Below, piece after piece: positions 24,562 through 32,484 of a stretch of DNA of 64,000 nucleotides. Source of the DNA: Aphodovivens avicola (GTDB lineage Bacteria > Actinomycetota > Coriobacteriia > Coriobacteriales > Eggerthellaceae). Below the pieces are notes generated by a model. It saw only the letters and a list, made by a program, of their open reading frames with translations, made no database searches and had not been told where the DNA came from. The DNA is taken from positions 1 through 64,000 of the forward strand of contig DVGW01000028.1 in NCBI GenBank assembly GCA_018712515.1, given 5' to 3'. How positions within the stretch are numbered: position 1 is the stretch's first letter; every line of letters begins with the position of its first letter. Both the position numbers and the translations under genes were made by a program.

Positions 24562-24588
24562 TTAGCACTCACGCGATTCGACTGCTAA
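24562..24588. promoter_or_regulatory. CIRCE operator (HrcA-binding site)
   Basis: TTAGCACTC-9 bp-GACTGCTAA, matching the consensus TTAGCACTC-N9-GAGTGCTAA with one change in the right arm. It lies just downstream of the htpG -10 box, so HrcA should repress htpG until heat stress. Confidence 0.88.
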
Positions 24589-24685
24589 CAGATCCCGCAA
24601 GCCCTCTGCGAAAGGGCGCAGGGGCTGCGGCGGGGCCGATCGCGCGGGGAGCACGCAAGCGTGCCGAAGAAAGGAAGCGTTGCAC

Positions 24686-26614
24686 ATGCGCAAGTTCAAG
24701 ACCGAGAGCAAAAAGCTGCTCGACCTGATGATCAACTCCATCTACACCAATCGCGAGATCTTTCTGCGCGAGCTCATCTCCAACGCGTCGGACGCGGTCG
24801 ACAAGCTCTACTTCAAGAGCTTGACCGACAGCGACATCCAGCTGTCAAAGGACGAGCTGGGTATCATGGTCGCGTTCGACAAGGACGCCCGCACCGTCAT
24901 GGTGTCCGACAGCGGCATCGGCATGGACAAGGACGATCTCGATCGCAACCTGGGCACTATCGCCCACTCCGACTCGATGGCCTTCAAGGAGGAGAACGCC
25001 GAGCAGCAGGGCGAGGACGTCGACATCATCGGTCAGTTCGGCGTGGGCTTCTACTCCGCGTTCATGGTGGCCAAGAAGGTGCGCGTGGTCTCCAAGGCAT
25101 ACGGCTCCGACCAGGCCTGGGCATGGGAGAGCGACGGTGTCGAGGGCTACACGATCGAGGAGGCCGAGCGCGAGGGCCACGGCACCGATGTCATCCTGAC
25201 GCTCAAGGACAACACCGACGAGGAGGATTACGACGCCTACCTGTCCGAGTACGGCCTGAAGGACCTGATCAAGCGCTACAGCAACTACGTGCGCTACCCC
25301 ATCAAGATGGAGGTCTCCAAGTCGCGCCAGAAGCCCAAGCCCGAGGACGCCGGCGACGACTACACGCCCGAGTACGAGGACTACACCGAGATCGACACCA
25401 TCAACTCGATGATCCCGATCTGGAAGCGCCGCAAGTCCGACGTCTCCCAGGAGGAGTACAACGAGTTCTACAAATCCGACTTCCATGACTTCGCCGATCC
25501 GGCGCGCACGATCTCGATCCACGCGGAGGGCGCGCTGTCCTACGACGCGCTGCTGTTCGTCCCCAGCCGCCAGCCGTACGACCTGTACGCCCGCGACTAC
25601 AAGAAGGGCCTGGCCCTGTACAGCTCCAACGTGCTCATCATGGAGAAGTGCGAGGAGTTGCTGCCCGACTACTTCAACTTCGTGCGCGGCGTCGTCGACA
25701 GCCAGGACCTCACGCTGAACATCTCGCGCGAGACGCTGCAGCACAACAGCCAGCTGCGCGCCATCGCCAAGCGCGTCGAGAAGAAGATCACCACCGATCT
25801 GGAGAGCATGCGCGACACCGACCGCGAGGGCTACGAGCAGTTCTTCGAGAACTTCGGCCGCGGCATCAAGTACGGCATCTACTCCAGCTACGGCATGAAC
25901 AAAGACCAGCTCGCGCCGCTGCTGCTGTTCTACTCCGCCAAGAACCAGAAGATGGTGACGCTCGACGAGTACATCAAGGCGATGGCCGATGACCAGGAGG
26001 CGATCTACTACGCCGCCGGCGATTCGATCGACCGCCTGGCCAAGATGCCGATCGTCAAGACCGTGCTGGGCAAGGGCTACGACGTGCTGCTGTGCACCCA
26101 GGACGTGGACGAGTTCTGCTTCATGGCGATGCACGACTACGGCGCCGACGAGAACGGCGAGGGCGCCAAGGAGCTCAAGAACGTCGCCGGCGGCGACATC
26201 GACCTGGCATCCGAGGACGAGAAGAAGGAGGCCGAGGAGGTCACTAAGGAGAACGAGGATTTGTTCGGCGCGATGAAGGACGCGCTGGGCGGCTCGGTGA
26301 CCAAGGTCGTCGTCAGCTCGCGCCTCACCGACACCCCGGCGTGCATCACGGCGGAGGGTCCGGTGTCGCTCGAGATGGAGAAGATCATGTCGCGCAATCC
26401 CGAGGGCGGCGACGAGGTCAAGTCGCAGCGCGTGCTCGAGATCAACGCGAAGAGCCCGGTGTTCGAGGTGCTGAAGCAGGCCCAGGCGGACGGCGATGCC
26501 GACAAGGTGCGCCTGTACACCAACCTGCTGTACGATCAGGCGCTGCTGATCGAGGGCATCCAGCTCGACGATCCGGTCGCGTTCGCGCAGAATATCGTAA
26601 AATTGATGGCGTAG
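24686..26614 (+). CDS. htpG: Chaperone HtpG (Hsp90)
   Basis: ATG at 24686 after AAAGGAAG; a TTG six bases earlier is an alternative. The N-terminal GHKL ATPase has NREIFLRELISNASDA, SDSGIGMDKDDL, GQFGVGFYSAFMVAKKV and GHGTDVIL. The middle domain has NFVRGVVDSQDLTLNISRETLQ. The C-terminal dimerisation part ends in LLYDQALLIEGIQLDDP. Full length (642 aa). ATP-dependent refolding and stress chaperone in the cytoplasm. Monocistronic, with a CIRCE-controlled promoter and a strong terminator. Confidence 0.97.
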   Translation: MRKFKTESKKLLDLMINSIYTNREIFLRELISNASDAVDKLYFKSLTDSDIQLSKDELGIMVAFDKDARTVMVSDSGIGMDKDDLDRNLGTIAHSDSMAFKEENAEQQGEDVDIIGQFGVGFYSAFMVAKKVRVVSKAYGSDQAWAWESDGVEGYTIEEAEREGHGTDVILTLKDNTDEEDYDAYLSEYGLKDLIKRYSNYVRYPIKMEVSKSRQKPKPEDAGDDYTPEYEDYTEIDTINSMIPIWKRRKSDVSQEEYNEFYKSDFHDFADPARTISIHAEGALSYDALLFVPSRQPYDLYARDYKKGLALYSSNVLIMEKCEELLPDYFNFVRGVVDSQDLTLNISRETLQHNSQLRAIAKRVEKKITTDLESMRDTDREGYEQFFENFGRGIKYGIYSSYGMNKDQLAPLLLFYSAKNQKMVTLDEYIKAMADDQEAIYYAAGDSIDRLAKMPIVKTVLGKGYDVLLCTQDVDEFCFMAMHDYGADENGEGAKELKNVAGGDIDLASEDEKKEAEEVTKENEDLFGAMKDALGGSVTKVVVSSRLTDTPACITAEGPVSLEMEKIMSRNPEGGDEVKSQRVLEINAKSPVFEVLKQAQADGDADKVRLYTNLLYDQALLIEGIQLDDPVAFAQNIVKLMA

Positions 26615-26619
26615 CCTGA

Positions 26620-26653
26620 AGCGCCGGCCGCGAGGCCGGCGCTTTTTCGTTTT
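26620..26653 (+). terminator. Intrinsic terminator of htpG
   Basis: Perfect 10-bp stem AGCGCCGGCC / GGCCGGCGCT, loop GCGA, then TTTTCGTTTT. Confidence 0.93.
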
Positions 26654-26669
26654 GGACGGAAGGACCCGC

Positions 26670-27203
26670 ATGGCAGCGTTCGATTTCGAGAGCCTCATCA
26701 CCGACATCCCCGACCATCCCGAGCCGGGCGTCGTGTTCAAGGACATCACGACGTTGCTGAAGGACCCCGACGGGTTCGCCGCCGTCATCGACGGCATCGC
26801 CGACCACTTCGCGGGTCGCGGGATCACGAAGGTGGTGGGCGCCGAGGCGCGCGGCTTCATGATCGGGGCGCCGGTGGCGTACCGCCTGCACGCGGGATTC
26901 GTCCCCGCGCGCAAGCCGGGCAAGCTGCCGCGCGAGACGTTCTCGCAAAGCTACGATCTGGAATACGGAGCCGACTCCCTCGAGATCCACGTCGATGCGC
27001 TTTCTCCCGACGACGTGGTGCTGATCGTCGACGATCTGGCCGCAACGGGCGGCACGGCTGCGGCGACCGCCCAGCTCATCGAGCGGATCGGGGCGAAGGT
27101 CGCGGGCTTCGGGTTCCTATTGGAGCTGGATTTCCTCCATCCGCGCGAGACGTTCGCCAAGGCGTGCGACGCCGAGGTCTTCTCGCTCGTGCACGTGCGC
27201 TAA
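26670..27203 (+). CDS. apt: Adenine phosphoribosyltransferase
   Basis: ATG at 26670 after GGAAGGA. Apt motifs: IPDHPEPGVVFKDITTLLKDP, VVGAEARGFMIGAPVAYRL, FVPARKPGKLPRET, and the PRPP loop VVLIVDDLAATGGTAAA. Salvages adenine to AMP. Length 177 aa is normal. The next gene starts 8 bp later, so the two are probably co-transcribed. Confidence 0.95.
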   Translation: MAAFDFESLITDIPDHPEPGVVFKDITTLLKDPDGFAAVIDGIADHFAGRGITKVVGAEARGFMIGAPVAYRLHAGFVPARKPGKLPRETFSQSYDLEYGADSLEIHVDALSPDDVVLIVDDLAATGGTAAATAQLIERIGAKVAGFGFLLELDFLHPRETFAKACDAEVFSLVHVR

Positions 27204-27211
27204 GGACGGTC

Positions 27212-27853
27212 ATGGAAGCCTACACCACCATCGAGGGCCGAGCGGTCGCCGAGATCGAGGAGAAGAAGAGCCGCTTCATCGCGAGCGTCGCGCATGTGGA
27301 GACCGAGGAGGAGGCGCTCGCTTTCCTCGAGGAGATCCGCGCCGCCAACCGCATGGCGCGCCATAACGTGTACGCCTATGTGCTGCGCTCCGCCGACGGG
27401 ACGGGCACGGGCGGCGAGCGCGTCCGCTACTCCGACGACGGCGAGCCCCAGAAGACGGCAGGCATGCCGACGCTCGAGGTGATCCGCCATGCGGGGCTGA
27501 CCGACATCATCGTGGTCGTCACCCGGTATTTCGGAGGCGTGCTGCTGGGCACGGGCGGGCTCGTGCGCGCCTACACCCAGGCGACGCAGGCAGGCATCGC
27601 GGCGGCGCCGCAGGTGACGGTGTCGCGCTGCGTCGACGTGCGGCTCTCGCTGCCGTACCCGTCCTACGAATCGGTGCGCCGCCTGGCGGTGGAAAGCGGT
27701 GCCAAAGTGCTTGACGAGCAGTTCACCGACCAGGTCGCGCTTTGCGTCCGGCTGCTCGACGGGGATCAGGACGCGTTTCTGGTCAAGCTGTCCGAGCTGA
27801 TGCACGGCCGCGAATGCGCGCAGGTGGAAGGTCCCTTCGACGCGGTCTTCTAG
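27212..27853 (+). CDS. IMPACT/YigZ family protein (213 aa)
   Basis: ATG at 27212, 8 bp after apt. UPF0029/YigZ pattern: EIEEKKSRFIASVAHVETEEEA, ARHNVYAYVL, YSDDGEPQKTAGMPTLEVI, IIVVVTRYFGGVLLGTGGLVRAYTQA. The C-terminal ferredoxin-like half (DUF1949) follows. IMPACT homologues bind ribosomes or regulate translation in eukaryotes; the bacterial role is unclear. Complete. Confidence 0.92.
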   Translation: MEAYTTIEGRAVAEIEEKKSRFIASVAHVETEEEALAFLEEIRAANRMARHNVYAYVLRSADGTGTGGERVRYSDDGEPQKTAGMPTLEVIRHAGLTDIIVVVTRYFGGVLLGTGGLVRAYTQATQAGIAAAPQVTVSRCVDVRLSLPYPSYESVRRLAVESGAKVLDEQFTDQVALCVRLLDGDQDAFLVKLSELMHGRECAQVEGPFDAVF

Positions 27854-28271
27854 ACGCGCGGCGGCCGCCGGGCACACACCGGACACGCGTCAGGCGTGTG
27901 GCGGGCGCGCGGCGGGGTGCGGCTGGGGAGTCGGGCTGCCGGGCGTGTGGCGGGGTGCGGTGGGCATGCGGCTGGGGAGTCGGGCACGCGTCTGGGGCGC
28001 CGGGCGCGCGCCAGGCCGCCGGGCTGCCTCCGGTTTTGCGCCTTTCTTCCCAAAACACCTCGTAAAACGCCCTTGAAATGGGGAGAACTCCGCAGAAGAG
28101 CGTGGGCGCCGGCTCAAAGCGGGAAGAAGTGCGAGAAGGCAGGGTTTCTGGACAAAGGAATCGGGAAGAAAACGCCGCAAACCTTTATACTGAAAGCGAC
28201 AGGCGGGCCCGCAAGGGCAATCGAAAGCGTCGTATCGCTCGCGGGCGGGGCGCAAGGAAAAGGAGGTCGCT
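27854..28271. other. GC-rich gap with tandem repeats upstream of uspA
   Basis: No gene supported. From about 27893 to 27990 two imperfect 49-bp tandem units occur, each holding GGCGTGTGGCGGG and ending in TGCGGCTGGGGAGTCGGG. A TATACT hexamer at 28186-28191 may be the uspA -10; no matching -35 was found. Confidence 0.5.
27893..27990. repeat. Two imperfect 49-bp tandem repeats
   Basis: The units share GGCGTGTGGCGGG at the start and TGCGGCTGGGGAGTCGGG near the end; the middle is shuffled (GCGGGGTGCGG / GGTGCGGTGGGCA). Related short pieces continue to about 28020. Confidence 0.7.
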
Positions 28272-28700
28272 ATGGCTATCGAGAAGATCCTGGTGGCAGT
28301 TGATGGTTCCGAGGGCGCCGACCGCGCACTGGAGATGGCGCAGGCGGTTGCCGCACCCAGCCCCGACACGCACATCGACCTGGTGTACGTGGTGCCGATT
28401 CCGCTGCTCGACGACAACCAGGCAGCCAACTTCAAGAGCATCCTGGACATGATGGTCGCCGACGGCCGCGAGCTGCTCATCGAGGCGCGCGACAAGATGC
28501 CCGAGGTCGCCGACCGCACCGACACGCTGATCATCACGGGCACCAATCCCGCGACCGAGATCATCAAGCTCATCGAGAAGGGCGGCTACGATCTCATGGT
28601 CATCGGCAGCCGCGGCCTGAGCGGCATCAAGGCCTACCTGGGCAGCGTCAGCCACAAGGTGCTGAACGGCTCCAAGGTCTCCGTCCTCATCGCGAAGTAG
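28272..28700 (+). CDS. Universal stress protein UspA family (142 aa)
   Basis: ATG follows AAAAGGAGG. Single Usp domain with IEKILVAVDGSEGADRALEMA at the start, DLVYVVP, and the ATP-binding end VIGSRGLSGIKAYLGSVSHKVL (G-x2-G-x9-G-S). The ATP-binding type forms dimers in the cytoplasm. The next gene starts on the base after its stop codon, so they are coupled. Confidence 0.95.
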   Translation: MAIEKILVAVDGSEGADRALEMAQAVAAPSPDTHIDLVYVVPIPLLDDNQAANFKSILDMMVADGRELLIEARDKMPEVADRTDTLIITGTNPATEIIKLIEKGGYDLMVIGSRGLSGIKAYLGSVSHKVLNGSKVSVLIAK

Positions 28701-29564
28701 ATGAGAACCCGCAAAAACGTACTGCTGCTGTTCAGCAAGGTGCCTGAGCCGGGTCTGGTGAAGACCCGGCTCACCACGTTGAAGGACGGCGTGTTCGAGC
28801 CCGATGTCGCGTCGGGTCTGTACCACTGCATGCTGTTCGACGTGGTCGAGATCTGCTGCGCCGCCATGACGCGGCTCGAGGAGCGCGCGTGCTCCGTCGA
28901 TCCGGAGACGGGCGAGGAGATCCGCGACGTCTACGAGATGCGCATCTCCACGGCGCCGGTCGGCAATCTTGATAAGATGCGCGAGCTCTTCGCGGTTTCC
29001 GGCACATGGCCGCGCGAGATCGTGTTCGTCGCCGACGAAGGCAAAAGCTTCGACGAGCACTACAACGACGCGTTCCGGAAGGCGTGGGATGACGGGGCGG
29101 ACACGATCCTGTCCATGGGGGCCGACATGCCGGCGCTGGCCGTCGACGATGTCGTGCGCGGGTTCGAGGCGCTGCAGAAGCTCGACGGCAGCGAGAAGGG
29201 CGGGATCGTGCTGGCGCCCGATCAGGAGATGGGCGTGTCGATCGTCGGTTGGCCGCGCAAGACCGACTTCGATCACTCGGGCGTGTTCTACAACCAGGAG
29301 GGTCTGACGGTGCTGCCCGCGTACATCGCCAAAGCGCGGCGCATCGGCCTGCCGGCGATCTACTTGCCGCCGGTGCCGGACGTGGACACCATGGCCGACC
29401 TCATGCATAACATCACGCTGGTCGAGGCGCTGAACTACTGCGCCCCGTTCGACGGCAACACGCCGCCCTGGCGCACCGCCGACGCGCTCGAGCAGATGGG
29501 CTGGGACGAGGTCCGCGTCATGCCCAACGAGCTGCGCGACCCCCGCGACCAAATCGACAAATGA
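28701..29564 (+). CDS. DUF2064 (TIGR04282-type) nucleotidyl/glycosyltransferase-A-like protein (287 aa)
   Basis: ATG abuts the uspA stop. FSKVPEPGLVKTRLTTL is the hallmark of the rSAM/selenodomain-associated transferase 1 family; ILSMGADMPALAVDDVVRGFEAL gives the GT-A metal-binding DxP-like segment, and KGGIVLAPDQEMGVSIVGWP follows. The C-terminal 80 residues are longer than usual. The family's function is unknown. None of its usual radical SAM partners is adjacent. Its stop codon (TGA) lies inside the left arm of an AATGAG palindrome. Confidence 0.85.
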   Translation: MRTRKNVLLLFSKVPEPGLVKTRLTTLKDGVFEPDVASGLYHCMLFDVVEICCAAMTRLEERACSVDPETGEEIRDVYEMRISTAPVGNLDKMRELFAVSGTWPREIVFVADEGKSFDEHYNDAFRKAWDDGADTILSMGADMPALAVDDVVRGFEALQKLDGSEKGGIVLAPDQEMGVSIVGWPRKTDFDHSGVFYNQEGLTVLPAYIAKARRIGLPAIYLPPVPDVDTMADLMHNITLVEALNYCAPFDGNTPPWRTADALEQMGWDEVRVMPNELRDPRDQIDK

Positions 29565-29593
29565 GAAAAAGGGACAGTCACTTTTTCTCATTT
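29559..29593. repeat. AATGAG-family palindrome, copy 2
   Basis: Arms AAATGAGAAAAAG and CTTTTTCTCATTT around GGACAGTCA. It supplies the stop codon of the DUF2064 gene and, with its poly-T arm, could end transcription in both directions. Confidence 0.9.
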
Positions 29594-29612
29594 GCGCATA
29601 CCGCCATGACGA

Positions 29613-29671
29613 ATCTTCGAGGGTTTTGACGAGTAAAAGGCCTGGATAGCCGTCAAAAACCTCGAAGATTT
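29613..29671. repeat. 20-bp inverted repeat between convergent genes
   Basis: AATCTTCGAGGGTTTTGACG pairs with CGTCAAAAACCTCGAAGATT (one G-U) across a 19-bp loop and is followed by TGCTTTTG. It lies between the DUF2064 gene and the convergent methyltransferase gene, and is probably a terminator or a REP unit. Confidence 0.85.
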
Positions 29672-29707
29672 GCTTTTGTCGGAGGCGATTTGCCGGCAGA
29701 GGCGCTC

Positions 29708-30571
29708 TTACCGCCGCCGCAGTTCCCAGAACGCCACCGCGCTCGCCGCCGCCACGTTCAGCGAGTCGACGCCATGCTCCATCGGGATGCGCACGGTGTA
29801 GTCGCAGCGCGCGATCGTTTCGGGCGCCAGACCGTCGCCTTCGGTCCCCAGCACCACGGCGAGCTTGTCCTCGCGGGCAAGCGCGGGATCGCCCAGCGGG
29901 ATCGAGTTGTCCGAAAGCGCCAACGCCGCCGTCTTGAATCCGAGCTGCCGCAGCAAGGGGATCCCCTCGTCCGCCCAAGCGGCGCTGGGGTGGCCGGGCG
30001 TGCCGGCCGCTCCCGCCTCGTCGCCGATGCGCGTCCACGGCACCTGGAACACGGTGCCCATGCTCACACGCACCGCGCGCCGGTACAGCGGGTCGTAGCA
30101 GGCGGGCGTCACCAGCACGGCATCAACGCCCAGCGCGGCGGCGGAGCGGAAGATGGCGCCGACGTTGGTGTGGTTGGTGATGTTCTCGAGGATCGCGACC
30201 AGCTTCGCGTCGCGCACGAGCTCCTCGACGCTTTGCAGGCGGGGCCGGCGAAACGCCGCCAGCGCGCCGCGCGTCAGCTCGAACCCGGTCAGCGTGCGCA
30301 GCTCCTCCTCAGGGGCGATGAACACCGGCGCGTCGAATCCGCGCGCGGCCGCCTCGTCTATGAGCGGCTGCAGGGAGGGGAGCCACTTCTCCTCCATCAG
30401 AAACGAAAGCGGCTCGTGGCCGGCGGCCAGCGCGCGTTCGATCACCTTTCCCGATTCGGCGATGAAGATGCCCTTCTCCGGCTCGAGCTTGTTGCGCAGC
30501 TGCACCTCGGTCAGGCGCGCATATGCGTCAAGGCGGGGGTCGTCCAGGTTGTCGATGCGGATGATGGGCAT
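29708..30571 (-). CDS. SpoU/TrmH-family RNA 2'-O-methyltransferase (287 aa)
   Basis: The start at 30571 has GAGAAAG upstream. The N-terminal substrate-binding domain covers about 1-110 (KGIFIAESGKVIERALAAG). The SPOUT knot has LVAILENITNHTNVGAIFRSAAALGVDAVLV, KLAVVLGTEGDGLAPE and YTVRIPMEHGVDSLNVAAASAVAFWEL. It should methylate a ribose in rRNA or tRNA using SAM. A 27-bp gap separates it from the isochorismatase gene upstream on the same strand. Confidence 0.93.
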   Translation of the reverse strand: MPIIRIDNLDDPRLDAYARLTEVQLRNKLEPEKGIFIAESGKVIERALAAGHEPLSFLMEEKWLPSLQPLIDEAAARGFDAPVFIAPEEELRTLTGFELTRGALAAFRRPRLQSVEELVRDAKLVAILENITNHTNVGAIFRSAAALGVDAVLVTPACYDPLYRRAVRVSMGTVFQVPWTRIGDEAGAAGTPGHPSAAWADEGIPLLRQLGFKTAALALSDNSIPLGDPALAREDKLAVVLGTEGDGLAPETIARCDYTVRIPMEHGVDSLNVAAASAVAFWELRRR

Positions 30572-30598
30572 GGGGGCTCTTTCTCTTGGGATGCGGCT

Positions 30599-31249
30599 CT
30601 AACGCACGTCGCGGTAGGCGCGCACGGCTTCGGCGACCTCGGCGGCGACATCGGGCATGTCGGCGAGCCCGCGCGCGCAAAACGTCGCGCAATCGAGCAC
30701 GGAGGCGCCGATGAACGCCATGTCCTCGATGTTGGCACGCTGCACGTCGGGCGTGCGCGAGGACGTGCAATCCTCGATGACGGCGACGTTGTAGTTCAAC
30801 GATAGGGCGTCGTAGCAGGTGGAGCGGATGCAGTTGGGCGTGGTGGTGCCGATGAGCACGACCGTGTCGATGCCCTCCCGCCGCAGCATGTCGTCGAGCG
30901 GGGTGCCGAAGAACGCCGAAAACCGCGGCTTCATCAGCACGCGATCCCCGTCAGCGGGTTTGAGCGGGTCGGGGGCTTCCAGCGATTTCGGGTCGTCCCC
31001 TTCGGAGCAGAGGGGGCGGCCGCCCTCGAGCCAGATGCGGTGGCGCACCGGCTCGACGTCGGATCCGTCGGGGGCGTATTCGCGGCGCACATGGAACACT
31101 GCCATGCCCGCCTCGCGCGCTGCGGCGAGCGCCCGCGCGCACGCCGGAACCGTCTCCGCCGCGCCGGCGACGCACAGCGACGACGAGGGGTCGATGAACC
31201 CGTTTTGCATGTCGATCATGATGAGCGCCGCGCGCTTCGGGTCGATCAT
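30599..31249 (-). CDS. Isochorismatase-family cysteine hydrolase (216 aa)
   Basis: ATG at 31249 with GGAAAGG upstream. Catalytic triad positions are visible: Asp in ALIMIDMQNGF, Lys in VLMKPRFSAFFGTPL, Cys in GTTTPNCIRSTCYDAL. This family includes nicotinamidases, isochorismatases and carbamoylases; the substrate is not clear here. Same strand as, and upstream of, the SpoU gene. Confidence 0.9.
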   Translation of the reverse strand: MIDPKRAALIMIDMQNGFIDPSSSLCVAGAAETVPACARALAAAREAGMAVFHVRREYAPDGSDVEPVRHRIWLEGGRPLCSEGDDPKSLEAPDPLKPADGDRVLMKPRFSAFFGTPLDDMLRREGIDTVVLIGTTTPNCIRSTCYDALSLNYNVAVIEDCTSSRTPDVQRANIEDMAFIGASVLDCATFCARGLADMPDVAAEVAEAVRAYRDVR

Positions 31250-31517
31250 GGGGCCTTTCCGTCCTTTCCCGCGGTTTCACCGCGCAAGGCCGTCCTTGCA
31301 CGGAACGCTTCAACCATGATACCCGTTCGCATGGCGCCGTGCTTCCCGGCGATCGCCTTTCGGCCGAGACCCACGTCGCAGGGCCTCGCGACTTCGGCGC
31401 GGAGGGAGACGTCGTGAAGCGGCCTTCGATCCTGACGCATGAGAAATCTGCCGTCTTTTATCTCATTTGCCGAATCTAAGAAACGGGAGGCGGCTCACGG
31501 GGAGGGAGCTCTTCTCC
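31250..31517. other. Intergenic gap without a supported gene
   Basis: 268 bp between the isochorismatase start and the palindrome at 31518. It should contain the isochorismatase promoter on the minus strand. I see no clear promoter pair, RNA gene or ORF in it. Confidence 0.4.
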
Positions 31518-31554
31518 AAAATGAGAAAAAGTGACTGTCCCTTTTTCTCATTTT
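31518..31554. repeat. AATGAG-family palindrome, copy 3 (reverse centre)
   Basis: Arms AAAATGAGAAAAAG / CTTTTTCTCATTTT around TGACTGTCC, the reverse complement of the centre in copies 2 and 4. It gives the stop codon of the minus-strand membrane protein next to it. Confidence 0.9.
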
Positions 31555-31973
31555 CGCAGCCAGGCGAATGCGGCGGTCATGAGGATGAGTCCGGCGGCGT
31601 CGAACGCGATGAAACGCAGGATGCTGGCGGCGAGCACCTCGTGACCGCCGGGAAGCCCCAGCAGGATCGCGGTTTCCCCGACGAGCCCGATCGCCTGCTG
31701 CACCAGCACGACCACGTACAGCGCGCGGAACCGCCGCGGGCTTGCGATGACGGCGGGATACGTCGCGTTCCACATCAAGAACGCGACGCCGAGCCCGCGC
31801 ACCGCCGCTTCGCCGGCGACTCCCGACAGCTCGTACGCTCCGGCGAACGCCTCCGGCCACAGCACGAACTGCAGCGCGCACTGGATGTTCAACGCGAACA
31901 CGAGCGCGACCGCGATGCGCGCTGCAACAGCGGGAACGTCGCGCGCGTTCTTCTCCTGTTCGCCACGTGCCAA
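31548..31973 (-). CDS. Small four-helix membrane protein (141 aa)
   Basis: TTG start at 31973 with TGGAGG somewhat far upstream (11 bp). Four hydrophobic segments are seen (about 15-40, 58-75, 83-105, 115-137), with little outside them. It resembles small DoxX/DUF-type integral membrane proteins, but I cannot name a family. The final codons (CGA AAA TGA) run into the palindrome, so the C-terminus may have been reshaped by the repeat. Confidence 0.65.
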   Translation of the reverse strand: MARGEQEKNARDVPAVAARIAVALVFALNIQCALQFVLWPEAFAGAYELSGVAGEAAVRGLGVAFLMWNATYPAVIASPRRFRALYVVVLVQQAIGLVGETAILLGLPGGHEVLAASILRFIAFDAAGLILMTAAFAWLRK

Positions 31974-32125
31974 GATCTGCTCTGCCTCCAGGTTTTTCGG
32001 GGTGGATTGCGGCTCGCTCGACGAATTTCAAGCTTGCTGCCGCGAATCATGATAGCAGGGAGCGATAGAAGGCGTGCTGCCTCTCGCGCTATTCGGGCTC
32101 TTTTGTGCTAGCAGGCGATGGCGAA

Positions 32126-32284
32126 AGCCAAAATGGCGCGATTAGAGCGCGTCCGGACCGTGCTTTGGCGGCAGCGCGGGATCCGCTTCGCGAAACCGCA
32201 GGTCAACGGCCTTATGGTCGCGAAGCATCATCGCTTGGCCGGTTGCCTGGAGAAAAGATGCGCTCTAACCGCGCCATTTTGGCT
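32126..32284. repeat. 159-bp element with 28-bp imperfect terminal inverted repeats
   Basis: The left end AGCCAAAATGGCGCGATTAG (continuing to 32153) and the right end (32257-32284) are complementary over 28 bp with two mismatches. A third piece, CGATTAGAGCGTC, follows at 32316. No ORF inside has support. It looks like a MITE or a long hairpin RNA element, lying upstream of the membrane-anchored protein gene. Confidence 0.7.
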
Positions 32285-32484
32285 CCAAGGGATGTCGCTG
32301 CGTGTCAAAACTCTTCGATTAGAGCGTCTGGCGAGGATTCTCCATTCGATGATGCCCTATTATTGCAAGAAAAGAGTCGGCCGGCGATGCGGATTGCGAA
32401 GCGGGCCGGAGGATGCAAGCTTTAAAAGGTCGAATCCGCATAGGCGGAAAGACCCCGCATAGACGGAAAGACGGGGAAGCGGGC

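Noticed and set aside
24845..26923. Very long minus-strand frame (692 codons) opposite htpG and apt
   Set aside because: It is an antisense shadow caused by high third-position GC; the translation is compositionally odd and htpG on the other strand is certain. The same applies to long minus-strand frames at 39937-42381, 15253-16932 and 49775-52141.
27893..27990. CRISPR array in the repeat-rich gap upstream of uspA (and at 38637-38729)
   Set aside because: Units are directly adjacent without unique spacers, too few, and there are no cas genes in the window.
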